Assembly: GCF_016802725.1 (NCBI RefSeq)
Contig: NC_052668.1
Span: 10,542,501 to 10,606,500, forward strand
DNA length: 64,000 nucleotides
Direction of reading: 5' to 3'
Origin: Solenopsis invicta
Taxonomy: Eukaryota; Arthropoda; Insecta; Hymenoptera; Formicidae
In this document: one piece after another, positions 60,501 to 62,409 of the stretch
Layout of the letters: each line of letters begins with the position of its first letter
Numbering within the stretch: position 1 is the first letter of the stretch
Notes under the pieces: generated by a model
Seen by the model: the letters and a program-made list of their open reading frames with translations, nothing else
The model's database searches: none
What the model was told of the DNA's origin: nothing
Position numbers and translations under genes: made by a program

Positions 60501-61749
60501 AGTCTAAAAGTTTAAGTTATCACATAATGTATAATTGAAAAATAATAATGCAATTGATGTCGATTCGACATTGATTCGACATCAAAATCATCAAACTGAC
60601 ATCGTTTTGACGTCGAATCAATAAGTCATTTCTAACTGAAATATATATATGTAGACCAAATATTCTGTATATGAAGTGAACCTGAAAGTTTGTAGTTTAC
60701 ACAGAGTGAGATAATTATTTTGAAGGGACTGTTTATTTCATTCTCTCAAGTAACAAAAATTTACTAAATTCGTGGTGTGTGCGTGTGTGCGTGTGTGCGT
60801 GCGTGCATGCGTGCGTGCGTGCGTACGCGCATGCGCGCGTGCGTACGCGCATGCGCGCGCGCTTTCTACGAGAGAAAAACTTCTCGTACAATCTCAAAAA
60901 AATTTTGCTTGTCAAGTTAACTAAAGCAACTTCGTTGCGAGTAGACTTAGAAAATTATTTACATAAGATAAACATTTTTTAAATGTTCAAATATAAATAT
61001 ACTTTGTGCGTTAAATAACGTACGTTTTTAAAACATTCATGTTTAGTCCATGGACGTTTGGATCAGATTAAAATCAAATCTGGATGTCATTAGATATCAT
61101 ATGCTGTCTGGGCATGACGGAAATATTGTTGTAAGCGTACGAATTGTGATTATTTTTTTATTGAAATAAATTGTGTATTCTGGATTGTTTTATGTCTCAG
61201 AGAATCCGTATTCAGAACGTGCTTATAAAAAGGTTAGAGCGCTTTTTGTGATTTTATGCTTATTTTGTCATGTCTAATAAATGATAACGATAAAATGATA
61301 AAAAATGCAATATCTATAGAGAACTTTGCGACCTTCCTTTTCTGGAGATCCGGTATCTATCAATTATTCTTATAATTATTGAAAAAATTAGCAAAACATT
61401 TTTAACTTATAAAATGTATTGCTTATTTTTTCAAGAAAAGAAGGTCGCAAAGTTTTCTGCTCAGCAAATGGAAAAATTATTTTGTCTTAAAATTATTAAT
61501 AAGACTTTTTGTATCAATCGTATCAATTGTAATTTTGTATATATCTCAATATAAAAAAAATGATTAGTTACCTTTCTGAATACTAGGAGTTGAGTACGTC
61601 ACATCGTTAAATTCGATGTCTACTGCAGCCAGTTTTGAAAGATACTTCATATAGGTAGTGCCGTTGCTTTTGTTGAATAAGACATTTTTTGCTTTTTCAT
61701 GGATGCCGTTATTGGTTCCATTTACGTTGTTTTCTGGGGTAAGGTCCAT
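8515..61749 (-). CDS. ABCG-family half-transporter (ABCG1/ABCG4-like), 11 coding exons
   Basis: Spliced coding region assembled by eye: 61572-61749, 45313-45430, 42984-43173, 40872-41017, 27077-27315, 26342-26538, 18655-18823, 10610-10710, 9199-9354, 8877-9117, 8515-8684. The exons sum to 1,905 nt, giving 634 residues plus TAA, with phase agreeing at all ten junctions. This is the usual size for an ABCG half-transporter: an N-terminal nucleotide-binding domain (about residues 35-290) followed by a six-helix membrane domain (about 340-610). Motifs seen are Walker A GPSGAGKST (82-90), Q-loop Q128, signature LSGGE (183-187), Walker B FLDE with catalytic-type E208, and H-loop H240. Family knowledge: such proteins dimerise in membranes and export lipids, sterols or similar molecules; the substrate here is unknown. 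The D-loop reads TGLDE and the H-loop HTPSA, where TSGLDS and HQPSA are usual. No in-frame stop or frameshift was seen. Introns total about 51 kb and are full of transposons. An untranslated upstream exon cannot be excluded. Confidence 0.93.
8877..9117 (-). CDS. ABCG gene, coding exon 10
   Basis: Encodes residues 499-578 plus one base. It covers TM5 (SSVFIGSMLTCPIML), the large extracellular loop, and the SYIRYALEALIVALFGYG block followed by a Cys-containing loop (two Cys in CSKKDYC) typical of this family. The acceptor is TTTTTAG and the donor TTAG|GTAAGA. Confidence 0.93.
9199..9354 (-). CDS. ABCG gene, coding exon 9
   Basis: Encodes residues 447-498: the rest of the TM3 region (IFFAILYLSIVYLI), a short loop, and TM4 with the conserved AESIGHNIASVFNAV string. 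The acceptor is TTTTTTCAG and the donor GTG|GTACGT at phase 0. Intron 9 is only 81 bp. Confidence 0.93.
9780..10220 (-). repeat. Dispersed repeat, copy 1 (partner 41885-42390)
   Basis: The reverse complement of this block aligns with 41885-42390: shared GCCGAGCTTTGCCG, CGACTGAGGA, CTACGCGCGC, TTTTTTGCGGCATT, CTGTCACTGC, GCTCATGCATT and CAGCGCATGC in the same order. It has no coding capacity that I recognise. It lies in intron 8. Confidence 0.75.
10221..10417. mobile_element. Palindromic MITE, 197 bp, TA flanks
   Basis: Almost the whole element is an inverted repeat. The arms start CACYCAAGGACTTTGATT and run about 95 bp with few mismatches. TA lies at both borders (10219-10220 and 10418-10419), consistent with a Tc1/mariner-type MITE. 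Confidence 0.85.
10610..10710 (-). CDS. ABCG gene, coding exon 8
   Basis: Encodes the end of codon 413 through residue 446. It contains EHFNRWYDL, one of the most conserved strings in ABCG membrane domains, followed by the start of TM3 (AYFWAFTVINIPLQ). The acceptor is TTATTACAG and the donor CAG|GTAGGT at phase 0. Confidence 0.93.
10876..11020. mobile_element. 145-bp CGATAG repeat, copy A
   Basis: Bounded by a 7-bp direct repeat TAAAGAG (10869-10875 and 11021-11027). The ends carry paired words of the type CGATAGCNCAC and GCGATAGCCCACCA, inverted at the other end. It is homologous to copies at 11263-11407, 12020-12314 and 27612-27752. Confidence 0.8.
11263..11407. mobile_element. 145-bp CGATAG repeat, copy B
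   Basis: Same family and same length as copy A, in opposite orientation. It contains the central GTTAGATAAGTCAAGATG and the inverted GATAGC end words. Confidence 0.8.
11597..12489. repeat. Inverted-repeat element cut by the LINE, with CA/CG microsatellite
   Basis: The word GCACGATTTACATGAAAAAAACG near 11637 returns inverted near 12390-12412, with matching flanks, forming arms of about 80 bp. The loop contains a CA/CG-rich simple repeat (11691-11752) and repeat copy C. The 70 bp before 11597 recur directly before the MITE at 18316. Confidence 0.6.
12020..12314. mobile_element. CGATAG repeat, copy C (compound)
   Basis: About 295 bp with the same GATAGC ends as copies A and B, but with a third internal set of end words near 12115-12230, so it looks like two overlapping or nested copies. 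Confidence 0.7.
13263..13502 (+). pseudogene. LINE ORF1-type coiled-coil remnant
   Basis: A 79-residue open frame made almost wholly of Glu, Lys and Arg with regularly spaced Leu, Met and Val (for example LMGKLEKMKRREEEWRK), consistent with the coiled coil of LINE ORF1 proteins. Base composition alone would also give a charged peptide, so the call leans on its position upstream of the endonuclease. Confidence 0.5.
14065..14820 (+). pseudogene. LINE endonuclease domain remnant
   Basis: Begins with the string MKIVFWNVAGLRGKEEE, the typical start of an AP-type LINE endonuclease. GGDFNART follows near 14510-14535 and IDHVLVREEE with HPLVVWL near 14725-14822. The first frame stops after KEEEI, and poly-G tracts shift the frame. 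The usual catalytic SDH string near the end reads SNY, so the enzyme would be inactive. Confidence 0.8.
15493..16393. mobile_element. TIR element with 5S-like module, inserted in the LINE
   Basis: The ends CCCAGTGCGAAAT and CCAGTGAGAAAT (reverse complement of the right end) are inverted, followed by TTGAAAAGA in both. ATA is duplicated at the borders: removing the element and one ATA restores the reverse-transcriptase frame (Lys-Tyr-Gly-Gly). The interior is AT-rich. Confidence 0.85.
16021..16120 (+). repeat. 5S rRNA-like module, copy 2
   Basis: Reads CAGCGATCACGGAAGTCAAG, then CGGAGTCGCGACTTGGATGG, like the 3' half of 5S rRNA. The preceding 250 bp resemble those before copy 3, so the shared unit is longer than the 5S part. 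Confidence 0.8.
17401..17640 (-). pseudogene. Unidentified coding-like fragment with a CxxC
   Basis: The minus frame gives about 80 residues (MNLLFGTSKSHKTVDIIRG... CKTCPKLFYHP) ending in a CxxC that resembles the start of a zinc-binding motif. It sits exactly where the LINE ends. I do not recognise the parent gene. It could be a captured exon or a piece of another element. Confidence 0.4.
17795..18250. other. G-rich LINE-like stretch, then unassigned DNA
   Basis: 17805-17880 is again purine-rich with a run of about 12 G and may be a further LINE piece. Short TATAGATA and GT repeats follow (17935-18020). Nothing else was recognised. Confidence 0.4.
18316..18527. mobile_element. Palindromic MITE of about 210 bp
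   Basis: The left arm CACTGAAAAGAAGTTGTTAACTTGA pairs with the right arm (reverse complement CACTAGAAAAAAGTTGTTAACTTGA). The 60 bp before it match 11533-11596 before the related inverted-repeat element, so the unit may be larger. Confidence 0.7.
18655..18823 (-). CDS. ABCG gene, coding exon 7 (first membrane helices)
   Basis: Encodes residues 357-412 plus one base. Two hydrophobic segments (FFIGLVIGALFF, and FFFCLSCIMIFLYLPMF) flank a GNNGSKA loop, matching TM1 and TM2 of ABCG proteins. The acceptor is TGTTCACAG and the donor CATT|GTAAGG. Its final T completes Phe413 with exon 8. Confidence 0.93.
18830..19547. other. Intron 6 sequence, nothing recognised
   Basis: AT-rich intronic DNA between exon 7 and the Penelope-like element. 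No open frame or repeat structure seen. Confidence 0.4.
19693..19721 (-). other. Hammerhead-like core, PLE 1 left end
   Basis: Minus strand: CTGAAGA, a stem (GGGCTT with GAGCC, one G-T pair), then GAAAC. This fits the hammerhead consensus CUGANGA / stem II / GAAA. Hammerhead motifs in Penelope terminal repeats are established. Stems I and III are not obvious here, so activity is not claimed. Confidence 0.6.
20386..21095 (-). pseudogene. PLE polyprotein C-terminus with GIY-YIG remnant
   Basis: Minus strand: a block at 20760-21095 (SFLLSNPKFHKKNFEF, FKYFTNKFNINLAF), then near 20650-20740 the GIY-YIG endonuclease signature KNVVYKIVCKDCDASYVG followed by an in-frame TAA, then at 20386-20586 the tail VITEHRINLNHDFDW. 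This is the order of Penelope polyproteins downstream of the reverse transcriptase. The reverse transcriptase itself is missing, so the copy is truncated and dead. Confidence 0.85.
21147..21175 (+). other. Hammerhead-like core, PLE 1 right end
   Basis: Plus strand: CTGAAGA, stem II GGCTC / GAGCC closed by CAAAGA, then GAAAC. All core positions match CUGANGA...GAAA. It is the inverted partner of the motif at 19693-19721. Confidence 0.65.
21741..22268. mobile_element. TIR element enclosing mitochondrial DNA
   Basis: Left end ATGTACATGGTGTTGCA then ATTTAGGACGCACAACT. The reverse complement of the right end reads ATGCACAGGGTGTTGCA, 5 extra bases, ATTTAGGACACACAACT. TAATGAAATT lies at the inner edge of both arms. 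The space between the arms is the ND4 fragment. No transposase. Confidence 0.75.
21836..22200 (+). pseudogene. Nuclear copy of mitochondrial ND4 fragment (NUMT)
   Basis: About 120 codons of NADH dehydrogenase subunit 4, recognisable from the strings QVD-K-LVAYSSV, HMN, MMISHGLCSS and FYIVNL, and from the NKG and W-W-FLL blocks downstream. The frame is open only in the invertebrate mitochondrial code: TGA at 22117-22119 lies where Trp is expected, and AGA and ATA codons are abundant. No frameshift is seen, so the transfer looks fairly recent. It cannot be expressed as ND4 in the nucleus. Confidence 0.88.
22500..22762. mobile_element. Palindromic TTAA-flanked element
   Basis: TTAA at both ends (22500-22503, 22759-22762). 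Arms of about 110 bp begin GGGGATGCTAGGGTCGTCC and (from the right) GGTGATGCTAAAGTCGTCC, then share TTTTTTACCG and AACGTTAATTTTCGGGCAA. TTAA targets with purine-starting ends fit Kolobok-type elements. piggyBac ends normally start with C. Confidence 0.85.
22770..23552. other. Intron 6 sequence, nothing recognised
   Basis: AT-rich DNA with no convincing ORF or repeat. Confidence 0.4.
24110..25782. mobile_element. Foldback element with tRNA-like arms
   Basis: Arms of about 400-700 bp. The outer ends read ACAAGGGGAGGACCAGGTGA on both sides (inverted), with CCCTGGGATTTTGATCCC just inside. Each arm contains a tRNA-like segment with a T-arm/B-box-like GGGTTCNCTCCC (24899-24912 and inverted 25530-25545). 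The left arm also holds a TTAA element. The loop is AT-rich. Confidence 0.8.
24320..24872. mobile_element. TTAA-flanked element, 553 bp (family copy 1)
   Basis: TTAA at both ends, with inverted ends GAGGATGCTATACTGACGG and GAGGATGCTATAGTGACCG. It is inserted in the left arm of the foldback. The right arm has the uninterrupted sequence GTGCATTAGGTGCTTGC where the left has GTGCGTTAA...TTAAGTGCTTGC. Both halves are homologous to the ends of 48268-51737. Confidence 0.88.
26342..26538 (-). CDS. ABCG gene, coding exon 6 (linker to membrane domain)
   Basis: Encodes residues 291-356: the IIEISAGDYG block after the nucleotide-binding domain, a polar linker, and the membrane-proximal helix (QFSTLVKRMMVQIYRNK). 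The acceptor is TATTTCAG and the donor AAA|GTAAGT. A LINE target-site duplication begins two bases past this donor. Intron 5 (26539-27076) is short and holds no element I recognise. Confidence 0.93.
27077..27315 (-). CDS. ABCG gene, coding exon 5 (D-loop, H-loop)
   Basis: Encodes the end of codon 211 through residue 290 plus one base. It contains D-loop GLDE, the GRTVVCSVH segment with switch histidine H240, and the GQCVYRDS and HYNPADF blocks that close the ABCG nucleotide-binding domain. The acceptor is CTTTTTTAG and the donor TTCA|GTGAGT. The position after H240 is Thr where Gln is usual. Confidence 0.94.
27376..27890. other. Unidentified coding-like frame and degenerate PLE-end motif
   Basis: The plus frame at 27376-27606 gives 76 residues (MESDCALSHETLLL... 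VAENGTVQL) with unusually mixed composition for this AT-rich intron. It is followed by repeat copy D. I do not recognise it. Nearby on the plus strand (27878-27907) is a degenerate hammerhead-like block CCGAGGA...GAAAC typical of a PLE end. Confidence 0.35.
27612..27752. mobile_element. CGATAG repeat, copy D
   Basis: 141 bp with ends GCGGATTCCGATAGCGC and (inverted) GGACGGGATCCGATAGCGC, and the family's central GTTAGATAAGTCAAGATG. Same family as copies A-C. Confidence 0.8.
27960..30340. other. Intron 4, AT-rich; one tandem duplication at 28632-28975
   Basis: Two units of about 174 bp start AAAAATCCACTTTT at 28632 and 28806, and share GCTAAAGAGTCATACTT and the following poly-A/T stretch. Short TA repeats lie at 29419-29448 and 29980-30000. 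Nothing else recognised. Confidence 0.55.
30341..30502. mobile_element. 162-bp MITE, copy 1
   Basis: Ends CCCAAGCAGAACA and (inverted) CCCAAGCAAGACAAC, interior rich in TGTCATTTTGA. TC is repeated at both borders, a 2-bp duplication. Homologous to 32304-32465, which has the same length in opposite orientation. Confidence 0.85.
30848..31060. mobile_element. Candidate MITE of about 213 bp
   Basis: Ends TACATGGTGATTCA and (inverted) TACAGGATGATTCA match at 12 of 14 positions. The interior is more GC-rich than its surroundings. No other copy in the window. Confidence 0.45.
31966..32160 (+). pseudogene. Mariner transposase N-terminal fragment
   Basis: About 65 residues with the mariner helix-turn-helix pattern (RRLSTQCGDSALPRRSVFEWIKKFKSGRTSV, then EERAGRPSSS). 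The catalytic domain is absent, replaced by the inverted arm. Confidence 0.8.
32304..32465. mobile_element. 162-bp MITE, copy 2, inside the folded mariner
   Basis: Ends CCCAAGCAGAACA and (inverted) CCCAAGCAGAACAGG. AA is duplicated at the borders. The opposite arm of the mariner foldback reads GTAAACAAACTGATGC (inverted 31863-31880), the empty site, which confirms a 2-bp duplication. Confidence 0.88.
33465..34025. repeat. Dispersed direct repeat, copy 1 (partner 63460-64000)
   Basis: About 560 bp aligning in the same orientation with 63460-64000: shared TAATAAATG, ACCATCATAAA, TTATTACTCTTGG, GCATATTCTGACTTCAAAAGCTTT and TTGGAGAAA. Roughly 80 percent alike by eye. Class unknown. The partner runs off the right edge. 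Confidence 0.75.
34091..36412 (-). mobile_element. P-element-like transposon, 2.3 kb, 8-bp target duplication
   Basis: GTCTAGAG occurs exactly on both sides (34083-34090 and 36413-36420). The ends are inverted and start CATGGTGGAAG, then ATAGCATGGTGTGCTCAATTT on the left and ATAACATGGTGTGCTCAATTT on the right. Homology continues to about 110 bp (GCTGCCAACTGTGAAAA). An 8-bp duplication, CATG-type ends and a THAP-domain gene inside are all known traits of the P superfamily. The catalytic transposase part was not found. Confidence 0.85.
35114..36099 (-). pseudogene. THAP-domain gene remnant of the P-like element
   Basis: Three exons with good splice sites: 35946-36099, 35377-35512, 35114-35276. 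Exon 1 starts MVRCVVKSC and reaches FFRFPENAVMREG, then TGA where THAP domains have Trp. Exon 2 has the HF pair of the C2CH motif (the preceding Cys is Arg) and ends with SAVPTL, the AVPT motif of THAP domains. An in-frame TGA lies between them. Exon 3 is acidic (SDNESNMDFKVIAEDF) and ends in a stop. P transposases bind DNA through such a domain. This copy is inactive. Confidence 0.82.
36795..37430. repeat. Two related palindromes in tandem
   Basis: 36795-37098: arms share GCAAAGCTCCACG, GAAATAAAAATT, and TCTTTAC followed by TTTAATTT and TTTTTGTTGAGC. 37147-37430 is a second palindrome of the same sequence family (AAATAAAAATCGCAC, AATCTTTACTTTTAATTTGC, GTTGAATAAATCGG). No coding content. Confidence 0.7.
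37435..38248. other. Intron 4 sequence, mostly unassigned
   Basis: AT-rich, then a GC-richer block at 37990-38110. A string GACACCCTGT at 38231-38240 is like element ends elsewhere in the window (18257, 22252). No gene seen. Confidence 0.4.
38249..38294. repeat. (GT)n microsatellite
   Basis: An uninterrupted GT dinucleotide run of about 23 units. Confidence 0.95.
38412..38448 (-). other. Degenerate PLE-end hammerhead motif
   Basis: Minus strand: TTGAAGA, a stem AGGCT / AGCC, then GAAAT. The first core C is T, so it would be inactive. It marks a PLE fragment whose coding part I could not find. Confidence 0.5.
38888..39052 (+). pseudogene. Mariner transposase N-terminal fragment (second family)
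   Basis: About 55 residues (MASPLKNSLLFEQRSVICFLLAEGEKPANMYSRM ... NRGNFYRWVE) with the mariner N-terminal pattern. Its upstream sequence TTTAAGTTGGCATTACTAGG resembles that in the 31732 mariner. The matching C-terminal end may be the fragment at 40556-40771. Confidence 0.78.
39986..40062 (-). pseudogene. tRNA-like sequence with A and B boxes
   Basis: Minus strand: TAGCTTAGTGTTAGCG (A-box/D-arm like), an anticodon-arm-like stretch, then GGTTCGAATCC (perfect B box). The acceptor stem does not pair and the T and anticodon stems have mismatches, so this is a tRNA-derived remnant or SINE head, not a working tRNA. Confidence 0.6.
40270..40550. repeat. 90-bp tandem repeat, about 2.5 copies
   Basis: GAAAGACATC occurs at 40369 and 40459, AATTAATGA(G/A)GTCTT at 40418 and 40508, and TTAAAGA after each. 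A poorer copy lies at the left. Confidence 0.7.
40556..40771 (+). pseudogene. Mariner transposase C-terminal fragment
   Basis: SDHHLF, then after a frame change SMVHGLSDQHF, then WINTLIASKDEQF and LPKRWEKVVTSNGQYFES before a stop. These are the conserved last blocks of mariner transposases. It lies 101 bp from exon 4 of the ABCG gene, inside intron 4. Confidence 0.82.
40872..41017 (-). CDS. ABCG gene, coding exon 4 (signature and Walker B)
   Basis: Encodes residues 163-210 plus two bases of codon 211. It carries the ABC signature LSGGERKRLTIALELV and Walker B VIFLDEPT with E208. The acceptor is ATTTTAG and the donor AC|GTAAGT. It joins across the 13.6-kb intron 4 to the D-loop in exon 5. Confidence 0.94.
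41018..41884. other. Intron 3, left half, nothing recognised
   Basis: AT-rich; open frames here have no recognisable content. Confidence 0.4.
41885..42390 (+). repeat. Dispersed repeat, copy 2, split by a MITE
   Basis: Aligns with the reverse complement of 9780-10220 (see that entry). It is interrupted at 42085-42253 by a MITE absent from copy 1. Confidence 0.75.
42085..42253. mobile_element. Tc1-type MITE, 169 bp
   Basis: TA at both borders. Inverted ends CAGTCGTAAGCTAAAA and CAGTCGTGAGCTAAAA, then TTGCAACACAT in both arms. The homologous repeat at 9780-10220 has the unfilled site. Confidence 0.9.
42984..43173 (-). CDS. ABCG gene, coding exon 3 (Q-loop)
   Basis: Encodes the end of Arg99 and residues 100-162. 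It holds the region between Walker A and the signature, including the Q-loop SCYIMQEDL (Q128) and the LTVLEAMRFAADLKL block typical of ABCG proteins. The acceptor is CCATTACAG and the donor GCT|GTAAGT at phase 0. Intron 3 is about 2 kb. Confidence 0.93.
43267..43505 (+). other. Open frame of unknown origin beside the solo LTR
   Basis: About 80 codons open on the plus strand (MFANFTIRMQSDVIHY ... NGNDIT), running into the LTR. The mix of residues looks more protein-like than most AT-rich frames here. No family recognised. It may be chance or a captured fragment. Confidence 0.25.
43582..43746 (+). promoter_or_regulatory. Promoter-like region of the solo LTR
   Basis: A 14-bp perfect palindrome GTCTTACGTAAGAC (43582-43595) and a second CTTACGTAAG (43614-43623) both contain TTACGTAA, a site type used by PAR/NFIL3-class bZIP factors. 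An inverted CCAAT box (ATTGG) lies at 43712-43716 and TATATAAG at 43739-43746. The order is that of a U3 promoter. Confidence 0.6.
43808..44217 (+). other. Array of ten covarying hairpins with loop GGNATNCY
   Basis: Hairpins (stem length): 43808-43827 (6), 43834-43851 (5), 43861-43880 (6), 43916-43933 (5), 43952-43975 (8), 43996-44023 (10), 44041-44071 (11, one bulge), 44095-44124 (9 pairs, two mismatches), 44142-44171 (11), 44196-44217 (7). Loops in order: GGCATACT, GGGATTCT, GGCATTCT, GGTATGCT, GGCATTCT, GGCATTCT, GGCATTCC, GGTATTCT, GGCATTCT, GGAATTCT. The closing pair is G-C in nine of ten (G-T once). Outer stem pairs differ between copies but stay complementary. A further hairpin at 43891-43908 has another loop (GTAAAA). 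The array starts about 60 bp after the TATA box, so it would be in the transcript. Confidence 0.85.
45313..45430 (-). CDS. ABCG gene, coding exon 2 (Walker A), GC donor
   Basis: Encodes residues 60-98 plus two bases of codon 99. It contains Walker A GPSGAGKST followed by LLNILAGYR, the standard ABCG sequence. The acceptor is TTTACAG. The exon ends TACAG and the intron starts GCAAGA, so intron 2 is GC-AG. The phase joins exactly to exon 3 (AG|A for Arg99), which supports the noncanonical donor over a nearby GT. Confidence 0.93.
45440..46387. other. Intron 1, gene-proximal part, nothing recognised
   Basis: AT-rich sequence without recognisable coding or repeat content. Confidence 0.4.
46388..47082. 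mobile_element. TTAA-flanked element (GAGAGGAACCTA ends)
   Basis: TTAA at 46388-46391 and 47079-47082. Inverted ends GAGAGGAACCTAGTG and GAGGGGAACCTAAGA. The interior contains CGCGCGCCGACCTATCTC-like DNA and no transposase. Confidence 0.75.
47079..47666. mobile_element. TTAA-flanked element (GGCGATG ends), abutting the previous one
   Basis: It uses the same TTAA (47079-47082) as its left border and ends at TTAA 47663-47666. The ends GGCGATGTTAGACTGAC and GGCGATGATGGAGATACC are inverted over the first 7 bp and partly beyond. No coding content. Confidence 0.7.
47667..48267. other. Intron 1 spacer, nothing recognised
   Basis: AT-rich; no supported feature. Confidence 0.4.
48605..49558. mobile_element. 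TIR element with 5S-like module
   Basis: Inverted ends CCAGCAAACGAGAAATAATTG and CCAGCAAACGAGAAATGATTG. AATTA occurs just outside each end (48596-48600 and 49559-49563), possibly the target duplication with 4 extra bases on the left. The internal 400 bp resemble the interior of 15493-16393 although the ends differ. Confidence 0.8.
49209..49309 (+). repeat. 5S rRNA-like module, copy 3 (best preserved)
   Basis: CAGCGATCACGGAGGTCAAG, CAACGTTC, then ACTTGGATGGGTGACCGCTT: box A and box C of 5S rRNA genes at the correct spacing. The 5' half of 5S is not recognisable. Confidence 0.82.
50294..51496. mobile_element. TIR element with TGCAGA-rich subterminal repeats
   Basis: Ends CCCTAGTAGCATTTTCTGCA and (inverted) CCCTAGTAGCAATTTTCTGCA. 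The left interior has three 72-bp units (AACAGAAATAGCGTGCAGAT at 50563, 50635; a variant at 50707). The right interior has two 162-bp units (GAAGCAGATCATAACGTCCT at 51249, 51411). A GC-rich block at 50820-50930 sits in the middle. The frame at 51269-51511 is a by-product of the repeats. Confidence 0.8.
52017..54135 (+). mobile_element. Penelope-like element (PLE 2) with inverted ends
   Basis: The left end (52034-52225) recurs inverted at 53915-54118: GGCTAATGAGAGTCAGCGCT, GTGCGCAC, the PLE hammerhead-like block, CAATTAATTGT, and CGTTCCGGTATTCAGCTGAG. Inside, on the plus strand, are reverse transcriptase and GIY-YIG remnants. Both end motifs are degenerate (UUGAGAA and UUUAAAA in place of CUGANGA). 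Confidence 0.88.
52258..53330 (+). pseudogene. PLE reverse transcriptase and GIY-YIG remnant
   Basis: Plus strand: GLSPIIADFVMQDLE, then in another frame RYVDNIVRAVPNNL, the catalytic YVDD with Asp changed to Asn, then INFLDITII and FDWYHKPF in the first frame. At 52807-53094 an open frame ends with the GIY-YIG block KNVVYKIVCKDCDASCIGQTGKRLKTRT, followed by VITEHRINCNHKFDWDN. Several frameshifts and stops make it a pseudogene. Confidence 0.88.
54140..56050. mobile_element. Large foldback enclosing a PLE end
   Basis: 54163-54475 recurs inverted at 55690-56000: AGTACGCTGCTGC, AATTTATGTGACA-like strings, CGCAACGTGGTCAAATG, AGTGGAAAAACTGTAG, AAAAAGAAGTGAAAT and GTAATATAAAA. The loop holds a (CA)n run (54505-54564), a (GT)n run (55138-55164) and a PLE hammerhead-like block at 54896-54930 (minus strand, CUGAUAA...GAAAC, one core mismatch). 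Confidence 0.75.
56100..56458. other. Intron 1 spacer, nothing recognised
   Basis: AT-rich; no supported feature. Confidence 0.35.
56463..56670 (-). mobile_element. Small solo LTR, 208 bp
   Basis: TGTTACG...CGTAACA ends with ATAC duplicated on both sides (56459-56462, 56671-56674). On the minus strand it contains AGAATAAACG, a possible polyadenylation signal, which suggests this orientation. Confidence 0.85.
57115..57205. repeat. Near-perfect hairpin, 37-bp stem
   Basis: CTTCATCA, one mismatch, then TAAGATAATAGATTCAAG and TTTTTGTATG pair with their inverted copy across an 8-base loop (ATTGTGAC). One mismatch in 37 bp. Confidence 0.85.
57249..58254. mobile_element. TIR element in a TA microsatellite
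   Basis: Inverted ends GGGGAGACCGGGGCAAATCG match for 20 bp on each side. TA flanks lie within a (TA)n tract. The interior contains GAATAGCCCCAA in both orientations but no recognisable transposase. Confidence 0.85.
58350..58500 (+). mobile_element. PLE terminal fragment
   Basis: CGCTGAGAATGACCT, a perfect 5-bp stem partner AGGTC, then GAAACGTTT (58365-58392), followed by GTGTGACTCTCATTAGCTC, the same tail as PLE 2 (CTGACTCTCATTAGCC). The core differs from CUGANGA by G to A at one position. Confidence 0.7.
58500..60003. other. Intron 1, AT-rich, nothing recognised
   Basis: About 1.5 kb of AT-rich DNA with short frames only and no repeat structure that I could see. Confidence 0.4.
60004..61112. 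mobile_element. TIR-bounded element (CCCAGACA ends)
   Basis: CCCAGACAATAG on the left; the reverse complement of the right end reads CCCAGACAGCATATG. Short ends and no clear duplication make this tentative. The interior is like 3004-7314 in having GTTTTAAAAACAT words and a TGATGTCGATTCGACAT inverted repeat near 60556-60620. Confidence 0.5.
60775..60862. repeat. GT/GC-rich simple repeat
   Basis: Alternating purine-pyrimidine tract (GTGTGCGTGCGTGC and GCGCATGCGCGC), a sequence type able to adopt Z-DNA. Confidence 0.85.
61319..61463. repeat. Short inverted repeat near exon 1
   Basis: GAACTTTGCGACCTTCCTTTTCT near 61319 pairs with AGAAAAGAAGGTCGCAAAGTT near 61436. Arms of about 22 bp, spacer about 95 bp. 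Possible small MITE. Confidence 0.6.
61572..61749 (-). CDS. ABCG gene, coding exon 1 (start codon)
   Basis: Encodes residues 1-59 plus the first base of codon 60. The ATG at 61747-61749 is the first methionine in this frame, and its context (G at -3, G at +4) is favourable. The frame stays open for some distance upstream, so an earlier start after splicing is possible. The N-terminus is polar and Asn-rich, then reaches the usual start of the ABCG nucleotide-binding domain (VDIEFNDVTYS). The donor is AAAG|GTAACT. The exon is 16 kb from exon 2 across intron 1. Confidence 0.85.
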
Positions 61750-62068
61750 GACGATTTTTTCACACTTAAGAAAGAGAATTCTCGAGAACGGTTTATCTTC
61801 AGAAGGCGGCTGCGTTTATGCGATACTTCTTCCGCTGTGTCACAAGTCGTTACGTATCAGCGAGAAAACGAGATGGACAGAAAAAAATTGATTCCAACTA
61901 AAACCAAACAGATAGAAGAATTGGTATTAATGCGAATCAACGAAAGGGAGAAAAAGTAGAATGACAAATTTTGCACGCCATGGTCATCAATGTTTTGCAG
62001 AAGAAAATAACAATTCTGAATATTTTTTTTCTAACAAATGGCAGGAATTGCTTTTCATGTAGCACATA

Positions 62069-62339
62069 TTGGTGTCAAATACGTTTTTAGAACGTATCCA
62101 TAGTTTCATAACCGTAAAGAACTTTTGAAAAACGTTCAAACAGAAACATTTTTGAAACCATAGACTCTATCATACGTTTAAGAAACGTATTTTTTTTACG
62201 TTTTTTTTTAAATTGTAGAAACGTAACAAGTACGTTTTTTAAACTATGATTTCAAAAACGTTTTTGTTTAAATGTTTTTCAAAAGTTCTTTACGGTTAAG
62301 AAACTATGGATACGTTCAAAAAACGTATTTGAAACCAAT
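62069..62339. mobile_element. Palindromic MITE, about 270 bp
   Basis: Arms of about 125 bp: TCAAATACGTTTTT, GAACGTATCCATAGTTTC, TAACCGTAAAGAACTTTTG and AAAAAC, inverted on the right. It lies upstream of the ABCG start codon. Confidence 0.85.
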
Positions 62340-62409
62340 ATAATATTATGTAACAAAATTATATGATTAGTTATAGCTTGTTATAATTATTTAATCTCAA
62401 AGCTCGACA

